Source: Bacteroidota bacterium
GTDB taxonomy: Bacteria > Bacteroidota > Bacteroidia > CAILMK01
Direction: 5' to 3'
Length of the DNA stretch: 27,649 bases
Assembly: GCA_013287095.1 (NCBI GenBank)
Contig: JABDEJ010000023.1
Coordinates: 1-27,649, forward strand
Under the pieces are notes generated by a model. That model was not told the origin of the DNA. It made no database searches and was given only the letters and a program-made list of their open reading frames with translations. This document shows, piece after piece, positions 14,561 to 21,825 of this stretch. Both the position numbers and the translations under genes were made by a program. Every line of letters begins with the position of its first letter. Position 1 is the stretch's first letter.

Positions 14561-15433
14561 ATGGAAATCCCTTTAGGAACACTTATATCTGTTGGCGGCG
14601 CCGAAGACAAAGGAACAGAGGCAGAACCCAATTTCACACCAAAAAATGACCTGGCTTTCTTTGAAACCGGTATCCTGAAACGGATTATTGATGAGATGAA
14701 AGGCGTTGATTCTTACATAGAAGTTATCACTACAGCATCTGCTATTCCCGAAGAGGTGGGTGAACTTTATATCAGTGCATTCGGGAAACTGGGTTGCCAT
14801 AATATCGGGGTTATCCATATCAAAAACCGTGATGATGCTCATAGCGCTGAATACGAAGACCGGGTACGAAAAGCTGACGGGGTGATGTTTACAGGAGGAA
14901 ACCAGTTAAGGCTCACAATGATCCTGGGTGGTACGGATTTTCTGAAAATCATCATGGACCGCTATATGGGTGATGAAGGCTTCGTAGTGGCCGGTACCAG
15001 TGCGGGGGCTATGGCGATGTCAAACACGATGATTTACCAGGGCAGCAGTCAGGGGGCATTGCTCAAAGGAGAAGTAAAGATCACCACCGGACTGGGATTT
15101 ATGAGGGATGTGATTTTTGATTCGCATTTTGTGACCCGCGGCAGGTTCGGGCGGTTGGCCCAGGCCGTTGCAAGCAACCCCGGATGCATAGGCGTAGGGC
15201 TTGGAGAAGATACAGGAGTTGTGGTGAAAAGAGGAAACCAAATGGAAGCCATCGGCAGTGGGCTTATTCTTATTTTCGATGGACATCAAATAAAACATTC
15301 AAACCTGGCCGACCTCGAAGAGGGTGAGCCAATATCCATAGAAAACCTGATTGTACACGTCATGGCCAAAGGGAATTTCTACTACGTAAACGAACGGAAG
15401 TTTTATGTGGATCAGTTAACGGCGATTAGTTAA
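14561..15433 (+). CDS. cphB: Cyanophycinase
   Basis: A 290-residue serine peptidase of family S51 that cuts cyanophycin into beta-Asp-Arg dipeptides. The nucleophile motif AGTSAGAMAMS places S147 in the usual G-x-S-A-G elbow. Other family marks are LISVGGAEDKG at the N-terminus, VMFTGGNQLRL (108-118), and DSHFVTRGRFGRLAQAV with the conserved R-GR-RL pattern. There is no signal peptide, so it acts in the cytosol, on polymer stored inside the cell. Start chosen at the ATG at 14561: the upstream in-frame TTG at 14534 lies in the -7 box. It is convergent with the isoaspartyl peptidase gene, which completes degradation; the synthetase is about 9 kb to the left. Very sure of family. Confidence 0.95.
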   Translation: MEIPLGTLISVGGAEDKGTEAEPNFTPKNDLAFFETGILKRIIDEMKGVDSYIEVITTASAIPEEVGELYISAFGKLGCHNIGVIHIKNRDDAHSAEYEDRVRKADGVMFTGGNQLRLTMILGGTDFLKIIMDRYMGDEGFVVAGTSAGAMAMSNTMIYQGSSQGALLKGEVKITTGLGFMRDVIFDSHFVTRGRFGRLAQAVASNPGCIGVGLGEDTGVVVKRGNQMEAIGSGLILIFDGHQIKHSNLADLEEGEPISIENLIVHVMAKGNFYYVNERKFYVDQLTAIS

Positions 15434-15437
15434 AAAT

Positions 15438-15458
15438 AGGAGTCAGGAATCAGGGGTC
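15438..15458. repeat. 7-bp repeat (AGGAGTC type), three units
   Basis: AGGAGTC, AGGAATC, AGGGGTC in exact register, filling the 32-bp spacer between the convergent cyanophycinase and isoaspartyl peptidase genes. Confidence 0.75.
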
Positions 15459-15465
15459 AGGTCTT

Positions 15466-16398
15466 CTACCCGTAAATTTCTACTACAAAATCCTCTCCGG
15501 CTTTCTTCATGCCACGGTACATTCCTTCGGAATTAAAGGGCATGGAAATATTACCTCTCGAATCTACGGCGATCAAGCCGCCTTCGCCACCAAGCTCGAT
15601 GAGTTTATGATGCACCAATTCATTGCATGCTTCGTATAAAGACAACCCTTTGTATTCCATCAGGCAGGATATATCATGCCCTACCACAGCCCTGATATAG
15701 TACTCCCCAACGCCAGTACATGAAACCGCACAGGTCTTGTTATTGGCATAAGTTCCTGCGCCAATTATAGGTGTATCTCCTATGCGTCCAAAGCGTTTGT
15801 TGGTGAGCCCACCTGTTGATGTGGCTGCTGCAAGGTTGCCATTGACGTCAAGGGCTACTGCTCCCACTGTCCCAAATTTCTTAGGAGCATCAGAAACAGA
15901 ATGGTCCAATTTTACCACATCCGTATCCCTGATCTTCATGAGTTGGTCATACCTGTATTGAGAAAAGAAATAGGCATCGTCTTCAAACCTAATATTCATT
16001 TTACGGGCGAACTCGTTAGCCCCCTCACCTGCCAGCAAAACGCTACCTGAATGATCCATAATTGCCCTGGCGAGTTGCACCGGGTTCTTGATATTAGATA
16101 CGCCGGATACTGCTCCAGCTTTGAGCTCTGAACCTTCCATAATAGCCGCATCCATTTCGTGGGTTGCATCATGGGTAAACACGGCGCCTCGGCCAGCATT
16201 GAAGAGCGGATTGTCCTCAAGTACCATCACGGCAACCTGTACGGCATCAAGAGAACTACCACCATCCTTGAGAATGTCTTCTCCGGCCTGCAAAGCAGAT
16301 TGCAATCCTGATCTGTACTCCTGTTCTTCTTGTGGCGTGATGAGATCTTTGTTAATGGTTCCTGCCCCGCCGTGTATGGCTATAGCGTATTTTGACAT
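15466..16398 (-). CDS. Isoaspartyl peptidase / L-asparaginase, Ntn-hydrolase
   Basis: A 310-residue plant-type asparaginase (peptidase family T2). It is made as a precursor that cuts itself before T177 in KKFGTVGAVALD; the new N-terminal threonine is the nucleophile. Family marks are AIHGGAGTI at residues 7-15, LFNAGRGAVFTHDATHEMDA (65-84) and STGGLTNKRFGRIGDTP (194-210). It hydrolyses beta-aspartyl dipeptides, including the beta-Asp-Arg product of cyanophycinase, giving free Asp and Arg; many members also act on asparagine. No signal peptide. Start chosen at the ATG at 16398 (MSKYAIAIHGG), since the 14 extra upstream codons begin with TTG and resemble no family member. It is convergent with cyanophycinase and divergent from an NlpC/P60 peptidase. 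Confidence 0.93.
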   Translation of the reverse strand: MSKYAIAIHGGAGTINKDLITPQEEQEYRSGLQSALQAGEDILKDGGSSLDAVQVAVMVLEDNPLFNAGRGAVFTHDATHEMDAAIMEGSELKAGAVSGVSNIKNPVQLARAIMDHSGSVLLAGEGANEFARKMNIRFEDDAYFFSQYRYDQLMKIRDTDVVKLDHSVSDAPKKFGTVGAVALDVNGNLAAATSTGGLTNKRFGRIGDTPIIGAGTYANNKTCAVSCTGVGEYYIRAVVGHDISCLMEYKGLSLYEACNELVHHKLIELGGEGGLIAVDSRGNISMPFNSEGMYRGMKKAGEDFVVEIYG

Positions 16399-16548
16399 TT
16401 GGTTTGATATTTGTAATACAGCAAAGGTCTTGAAAAGCAAGGCACCGACGACAAAAGCCCGTCATAAAATATATTTACCTATCGCTCGTCATAAGACTAA
16501 CCTTTTGTTCATAATCATCGTCTAACAGATAACTAATAACTTGAAGAT

Positions 16549-17328
16549 ATGAATCAATCCACCGCCATCTGCACACTCGGGATGATCCCAATGAGAGGAG
16601 ACCCAAAGCATAAAAGTGAAATGGTGAGCATGTTGCTCTTTGGTGATGTATTCACAGTCGTTGAATCACTGGATCACTGGCATCTTATTAAATCGAGACA
16701 TGATCGTTATGAAGGCTGGATATACAGCAGGCTGCTTCACCTGGTTGATGAGGATTTTCTACAGAAATATGATTCGGAAAAACCTGTCTATAGCGGCGAA
16801 ATCCTTTCCACTGCCCAAAATGGAGACAAAAGCTATTACATGAGTTTTGGAAGCAGGTTACCCCTTTTCGATGGCACCCATCTTTATCTCGGTGATGAGA
16901 AGGTTGAATACTCAAGGGAAACTATTTCACCCATTGGGAAAACGGATTCTGCTGAACTTTTAAAAACCGCAAAAAAATATCTGCAAACACCGTATTTATG
17001 GGGCGGCAGAAGTTTACTCGGTATAGATTGTTCCGGCTTTACACAAATGGTTTTTGCCCTGAACGGTTTGGAACTTCCAAGAGATGCTTCTCAACAGGCC
17101 GAAAAGGGCGAAAGTGTTGAATCTCTAAAAACAGCCAGATCGGGTGATCTCGCCTTCTTTTCTGAAAGCGGACACACCATGACGCACGTCGGTATTCTTA
17201 CCGGAGACGGGCATATCATTCATGCTTCAGACCAGGTAAGAATAGATAAGATAGACGACAATGGAATTTTCAGTGGGGAGATCAAAAGTTATACCCTAAA
17301 GCCTTCTATGATTAAGAGGTATTTTTAG
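16549..17328 (+). CDS. NlpC/P60 (C40) peptidase, YkfC-like
   Basis: A 259-residue cysteine peptidase. The C-terminal NlpC/P60 domain (about 132-259) has YLWGGRSLLGIDCSGFTQ with C161 as the nucleophile, H213 in THVGILTG, and H225 in HIIHASD. The N-terminal half holds two SH3-like segments (about 5-65 and 75-125; GDVFTVVESLDHWHLIKS, EGWIYSRLL). There is no signal peptide or lipobox, so it should be cytosolic; this fits the YkfC type, which cuts gamma-D-glutamyl-diamino acid bonds of recycled cell-wall peptides. It is divergent from the isoaspartyl peptidase gene, with a 150-bp spacer, and runs to within 6 bp of the end of the receptor gene on the other strand. The exact substrate is inferred. 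Confidence 0.88.
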   Translation: MNQSTAICTLGMIPMRGDPKHKSEMVSMLLFGDVFTVVESLDHWHLIKSRHDRYEGWIYSRLLHLVDEDFLQKYDSEKPVYSGEILSTAQNGDKSYYMSFGSRLPLFDGTHLYLGDEKVEYSRETISPIGKTDSAELLKTAKKYLQTPYLWGGRSLLGIDCSGFTQMVFALNGLELPRDASQQAEKGESVESLKTARSGDLAFFSESGHTMTHVGILTGDGHIIHASDQVRIDKIDDNGIFSGEIKSYTLKPSMIKRYF

Positions 17329-17334
17329 ATAAGA

Positions 17335-19626
17335 TTAAAAAAACAAAGTCATGTGCCCCTTAATGATTCTGGGAGTTCCCGGAGTGTAATCAATTTGGGT
17401 GACTGGTACTTCTTCACCCTTTAACCTGCTTTCTGTGTCGAACTCAGCTTCTTTCCAGTAAATATTAAAAATGTTTTCAACGGATACACCTATTTCCCAT
17501 TGTTTGCGGGTATAGTTCAGCGAGGCATCCATCAAAAAATAACCCGTTGCCGTACGACTCCATGCTTCATTGGCAGGACGGTCGCTCAGGTAACGATATC
17601 GCAGACCACCATTAATTCCGGATGGTGCTTTGTAGGTAATTCCTGCAATGCTTGTGAGAATAGGAGCCAATGGAATATAAACACTATCTGATGGCACATG
17701 TAATCTCCTTCCATAGCTGTAGTTAACGTCCGCATCAAAATAGAAATGCCTGTAGAACTCATATCGGATGGATAGATCAGCACCGCGACGAAGGGTTGCA
17801 CCAATAGGTGTCACTGTACCATCATCACCATTATAGACAAGTTCATTTTGCATATAATTTATCCATAAAGCGAAGTTAATGATGGTATTTGGGGCAGGCT
17901 TAAAAAATGTACCCAGATCGCTGCCAATAGATCTTGGGACAATATTATCATTGATGTTGTCCACATGATTGATAATAATTGCCCGGGAATCATTCGAATG
18001 AAACCCATAACCCCCTTTGAGATATAACTGTAAATCAGGGGCTACATCATAGATAAAATTCAACTTGGGGCTCACCAAAGCCTTTGTCATATCCCCTGAT
18101 GAATCGGGATGGGTATTATTTTGAAAATTGAAATTGAAGAAGTCGAATCTCAGTCCGGGATTGATCCTGAATTTGGGGGTGATGAATATATTTTCATCTA
18201 CATAAGCAAAGGTATTCAATTGGTTCAATCGACCATCGACAAAAGTATCCAGTGCTACCCTTTTTTCATCATGAATCAGGGATATATGAGCATTATCATA
18301 TCGGAAGCCCGCGCCAAAAGTTGTACTGGAATTAAAGCCGAATAATTTGCTGTTCAGGTCATACGAACCGTTATATCCAAATAGGTCTCGTTTGTCTTTT
18401 TGATTTATTTCATCACCATGAACGGTATCGACCAGGAAATAAGTAAAATCGGAATATAAATTAAAGTCATAATGGGAATAATAAAACTGGTTCCTGATAT
18501 GATGGTCCGCATCATAATAGTGGTCAAAGAACAGGTTAACATTTTCGCGATTGGTCTGTCCGCCTTCGCTTGGGTCAAGGCTACCATAGGGGCCGATTAT
18601 CCCTTCTGTAACTGCCCTTACCGGTATCTGTCCTGAAGCATTCCATTTACTGGTAAAGGCTGATGCTGAAAAGGTCATGGTGGTTTTATCCGTTAATTGC
18701 CCATAATATTTGATAAGGCCATTAAATTTTGAAAAGTCTTCAGGGCTGGTAAAGTACCCATTTGTAAAACGATATTCTCCAGCTACGTAAAGGTTTTCTT
18801 TCAGTTTTGAAAACAGATGGGTTTTGTCATTCAGCAGATTGATCATCGCCATCACCCTATAGGTGTCAAATTGGCCGTATTCCAGTTTGATTTCATTCTG
18901 GTTAAGAATATTATAGGTTTTAAAATCAGCAGCTCCTGTTGTTTCAAGATCACCAAATTTAGCATAGTATGACCCCTTGTAAACATCCATTTCTTCAATG
19001 GTTTCAGGGATTACAAAGTGCAGGTCAGAATATCCTTGCCCGTGTGCATGCGAAACCATATTGACAGGTATGCCATCTACATAACTTGCAAAATCGGTTC
19101 CATGATCGCAATCAAATCCACGTATGAATATCTGCTCTGCTTTACCTCCTCCGGCATGTTGCGCAATGAATAGACCTGGAACAAGTTTTAACAAATCCTG
19201 AGCAGAATTGGTGGGGCGCAGATTTATATCAAGCTGGCTTATAGCATTATATCCGAAAATGGTCCGGTAATTTATTTTTGGCTTAATCACCACCTCCTGC
19301 ATGCTCGACAACTCTTCTTCCAGGTTCATCGAGTAATGCAAAGATGTGCCGTTCTTTATGCTGATTTTTCTTTCAATGGTTTTATACCCGATCCCCATAA
19401 ATCGAATGGTATACTCGCCATCCTGCAAATCAGCAATCTGATATTGACCCGTTGAATCTGTAATGTTTCCTTTGCCCGTACCCACAAGATTAACAACTAC
19501 GCCCTGAACCGCATTTTGATAAGATCCTGAAAAGACAACCCCTGATATTTTGCCATTCCCAGCAAAAAGTGAATTGGAAAATAAGAGACTAAAAAATATG
19601 ACCGCCGTGAAGCATATCTTTTTCAA
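17335..19626 (-). CDS. TonB-dependent outer-membrane receptor
   Basis: A 763-residue outer-membrane receptor. A signal peptide (1-22, ending NSLFA) is followed by a carboxypeptidase-like regulatory domain (about 26-102, KISGVVFSG to LHYSMNL), a plug (about 125-235, with LLKLVPGLF and IFIRGFD) and a 22-strand-type barrel ending in the usual aromatic residue (MTLFF). The plug is rich in histidines: H157, C173-x-H175, H193, H195, H203 (in DHGTDF and SHAHGQGYSDLHF). No SusD partner follows, so this is not a glycan-type SusC pair. It overlaps the HupE-like gene by 4 bp and is last in the five-gene cluster. It should import a scarce substrate with TonB energy; a metal or metal chelate is possible given the HupE partner, but this is inference. 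Confidence 0.92.
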   Translation of the reverse strand: MKKICFTAVIFFSLLFSNSLFAGNGKISGVVFSGSYQNAVQGVVVNLVGTGKGNITDSTGQYQIADLQDGEYTIRFMGIGYKTIERKISIKNGTSLHYSMNLEEELSSMQEVVIKPKINYRTIFGYNAISQLDINLRPTNSAQDLLKLVPGLFIAQHAGGGKAEQIFIRGFDCDHGTDFASYVDGIPVNMVSHAHGQGYSDLHFVIPETIEEMDVYKGSYYAKFGDLETTGAADFKTYNILNQNEIKLEYGQFDTYRVMAMINLLNDKTHLFSKLKENLYVAGEYRFTNGYFTSPEDFSKFNGLIKYYGQLTDKTTMTFSASAFTSKWNASGQIPVRAVTEGIIGPYGSLDPSEGGQTNRENVNLFFDHYYDADHHIRNQFYYSHYDFNLYSDFTYFLVDTVHGDEINQKDKRDLFGYNGSYDLNSKLFGFNSSTTFGAGFRYDNAHISLIHDEKRVALDTFVDGRLNQLNTFAYVDENIFITPKFRINPGLRFDFFNFNFQNNTHPDSSGDMTKALVSPKLNFIYDVAPDLQLYLKGGYGFHSNDSRAIIINHVDNINDNIVPRSIGSDLGTFFKPAPNTIINFALWINYMQNELVYNGDDGTVTPIGATLRRGADLSIRYEFYRHFYFDADVNYSYGRRLHVPSDSVYIPLAPILTSIAGITYKAPSGINGGLRYRYLSDRPANEAWSRTATGYFLMDASLNYTRKQWEIGVSVENIFNIYWKEAEFDTESRLKGEEVPVTQIDYTPGTPRIIKGHMTLFF

Positions 19627-20354
19627 AGCAGGGCAATTTTATTGATGATATCTACATCAAAGACCCTTTCAATCGTCCAATAAAATGCTATTAATGCTAT
19701 CACCAACGAAATCGGGATGACTATTCTTTTCCGGTACCAGGTTTTGTTTTTGAACCAATGGCCCACCAATAAATACGCGGCCACAATGATGGTTAATTGT
19801 CCAAGTTCTACCCCTACATTGAACATGATAATTGAGGTAAAAAAATCCGTTTTCGGCAAACTTAATTCCCGCAAAGCGCTGGCAAAACCAAGCCCGTGAA
19901 TAAGCCCAAAAAGGAATACGATAACAATCCGCCATGGTTTCAATTTACTGGTATAAATATTTTCAATCGCCACAAAAACAATGGATAACGCGATAATAGG
20001 TTCTACTATAGAACTGATTGGTGTAATGATTCCGCGCATGGCCAAACCAAGGGTAATAGAATGCGCAACCGTAAAAGCAGTTGCTTGACTAATTACCGAT
20101 TTTAACCTCGGATTGAGCAAAAAAAGACCCAGCACAAAAAGAATATGATCAAAACCATTTGGCAATATATGCGTGTACCCTAATTTCAGATAAATAAAAA
20201 CAATGTCTGTTTTTGACAATTTGCTTAGATCATAGGGAACTACATGGGCATCAGCAAATACCGGAACTATGCAGGAAATAAGTCCTATTGCAAGAACCAA
20301 ACCTTTCGCTCTCGAAAAACTTTGGTTTATTGATATCTGGTTTAAATCCTGCAT
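19623..20354 (-). CDS. HupE/UreJ-like membrane protein
   Basis: A 243-residue inner-membrane protein of the HupE/UreJ_2 family. An N-terminal signal-like segment (17-36, ending VFADA) is followed by six or so hydrophobic helices. The conserved marks are all present: THILPNGFDHILFVLGLFLL (H62, H70), FTVAHSITLGLA (H98), EPIIALSIVFVAIEN, FGLIHGLGFASAL (H153) and FNVGVELGQ (E184). Relatives near hydrogenase or urease genes are nickel or cobalt carriers, but no hydrogenase or urease gene is in the window, so the substrate is open. The gene starts 33 bp after the TPR gene and shares an ATGA overlap with the receptor gene, so HupE and receptor are almost certainly translated together. The long N-terminus before the signal segment may mean a later start. 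Confidence 0.85.
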   Translation of the reverse strand: MQDLNQISINQSFSRAKGLVLAIGLISCIVPVFADAHVVPYDLSKLSKTDIVFIYLKLGYTHILPNGFDHILFVLGLFLLNPRLKSVISQATAFTVAHSITLGLAMRGIITPISSIVEPIIALSIVFVAIENIYTSKLKPWRIVIVFLFGLIHGLGFASALRELSLPKTDFFTSIIMFNVGVELGQLTIIVAAYLLVGHWFKNKTWYRKRIVIPISLVIALIAFYWTIERVFDVDIINKIALL

Positions 20355-20387
20355 GGTTTGGTTTTTATATTCTGATTCTCTTTATCC

Positions 20388-21731
20388 TTAGTTATTCATT
20401 GCTAAATAAGGCTTTACTTCATTTTGCAGATCCTGAGAAATGTATGGATCCAGGGAAATGGCTTTTTTAATGAGGGAATTACCCTTTATTTTATCGCCAT
20501 TTTTGGATTTTATAATGCCGGCTTCGCAAAGGAGCGTTGGGTTTTGGGAATTTGTTTTTAAGGCTACTATCATGTATTTATCGGCATCTTTGACATTACC
20601 TATTTTGTAATTGACCCATGCAAGAGCCTGGTTAACATCAATATTGTCAGGGCGGCGATTATATTCTATCAATGCGTGTTCCAATGCTTTATCATAATTG
20701 CCAGTTTTGAGATAAGCATACGCAAGTTCTTTATCTGCATAGTGCCCTATTTGGTCATCGCTGTTGCCAACCTGTGCATCTTTATTCAATTTTGAAGCCA
20801 GGTCTTCGGCAGTTTGTTTCGCCTTTTCCGGCTCGCCATTAAGTTTATACAAATCAGATAGTTCATCATAAAATCCATAATCATTTACCAATGACTGTGC
20901 TTTTTGAACGTCGGCAATAGCCTGTTTATAATTCTTCTGATACTTATCAATTCTGCCAAGTCCTGCATAAGCATACGCATAATCGGGCCTTTGGCTCAAT
21001 GCGATTTCATATTGTAGTTTTGCATCCTGCAGATCGCCTTTGTTTTCATACAGCTTACCAAGTTGCGTGCGGCACCATGATGTCTGTTCCAGGCCTGGAA
21101 AACCAGCTGAGACTGCCAGTTTCATTGCATCAATAGCGCCATCATTATCACCATATATTTCCCTTAGGTAAGAAATACGCGAATAAGAACTCAGATCAGG
21201 ACGTATGCTCACCATTTTATCAGAGTTTTTCACGGCTTCGTCATAATTTCCGGTTTCTACATTGCCATCTATCACAAGTCCGTAAACAAATGCATTATAA
21301 GGATTTATAACTGCTGCCTGCTTGGCAAGAGCCAGTCCATCAGTGAAATGGTGTTGGGATAATAATACCATTGATTTAAAACACAATGCTTCAAACTGGT
21401 TAGGGTCTTTTTTCAATACTGAATTTAAAAGCCTCAATGCCGCCATATCATAATACTGGTGGTCACCCGTGATACGTGCCTCCAGCATATATGCCTGTGC
21501 AAGTTGAACTCTTGGTTCGGCCGCATCAGGATTGTCTTTTATTTTTTGAATGAGTTTGGCTACCTGCTCTTTTGTTTTAGCCCATTCAGGATTATTCGCA
21601 AGGGCGCCGTGCCTTTCTTTCAGTGGTAGTATTTCATCCTTTTGATTCCCTTTATAAACGATGATAAATGCAACAAGTGAGATCATTACGATGATCATAC
21701 CTGCGCCAATCCATTTTTTGTTCTTTTTCAT
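20388..21731 (-). CDS. Membrane-anchored TPR protein
   Basis: A 447-residue protein with one N-terminal membrane segment (residues 9-26, GAGMIIVMISLVAFIIVY) and then a periplasmic array of about eight tetratricopeptide repeats (about 70-440). Typical units are FEALCFKSMVLLSQHHFTDG, YAYAYAGLGRIDKYQKNYKQ and DIDVNQALAWVNYKIGNVKD-like segments with A/G at position 8 and P near the end. TPRs bind other proteins, so this is likely a scaffold for the DUF4331 proteins or the receptor (inference). The start codon is preceded by a run of CAAA units. An intrinsic-looking terminator lies between it and the second DUF4331 gene, so it may be expressed at a lower level than those. Confidence 0.82.
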   Translation of the reverse strand: MKKNKKWIGAGMIIVMISLVAFIIVYKGNQKDEILPLKERHGALANNPEWAKTKEQVAKLIQKIKDNPDAAEPRVQLAQAYMLEARITGDHQYYDMAALRLLNSVLKKDPNQFEALCFKSMVLLSQHHFTDGLALAKQAAVINPYNAFVYGLVIDGNVETGNYDEAVKNSDKMVSIRPDLSSYSRISYLREIYGDNDGAIDAMKLAVSAGFPGLEQTSWCRTQLGKLYENKGDLQDAKLQYEIALSQRPDYAYAYAGLGRIDKYQKNYKQAIADVQKAQSLVNDYGFYDELSDLYKLNGEPEKAKQTAEDLASKLNKDAQVGNSDDQIGHYADKELAYAYLKTGNYDKALEHALIEYNRRPDNIDVNQALAWVNYKIGNVKDADKYMIVALKTNSQNPTLLCEAGIIKSKNGDKIKGNSLIKKAISLDPYISQDLQNEVKPYLAMNN

Positions 21732-21772
21732 TTGTTTGTTTTTTTGTTTGTTTGTTGAACTTATCTACGGAA

Positions 21773-21818
21773 AAATAAGGGCGGCGGTTTTGCGAAGAAT
21801 AACCGCCACCCGTTATTT
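21773..21818 (-). terminator. Intrinsic terminator or attenuator inside the cluster
   Basis: On the minus strand, AAATAACGGGTGGCGGTT and AACCGCCGCCCTTATTT form a long stem (one mismatch in the GC core) around an 11-nt loop, followed by TTATTTTTCC. It starts 8 bp after the stop codon of the second DUF4331 gene and precedes the TPR gene by about 42 bp, so it would partly separate the first two genes from the last three. Confidence 0.7.
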
Positions 21819-21825
21819 ATAATAA

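Noticed and set aside
16399..16440. TTG start that would add fourteen residues to the isoaspartyl peptidase
   Set aside because: Family members begin at the MSKYAIAIHGG position; the extra residues match nothing.
19623..20354. Calling the HupE-like protein a hydrogenase or urease accessory protein
   Set aside because: No hydrogenase, urease or nickel chaperone gene is in the window; only the family name suggests it.
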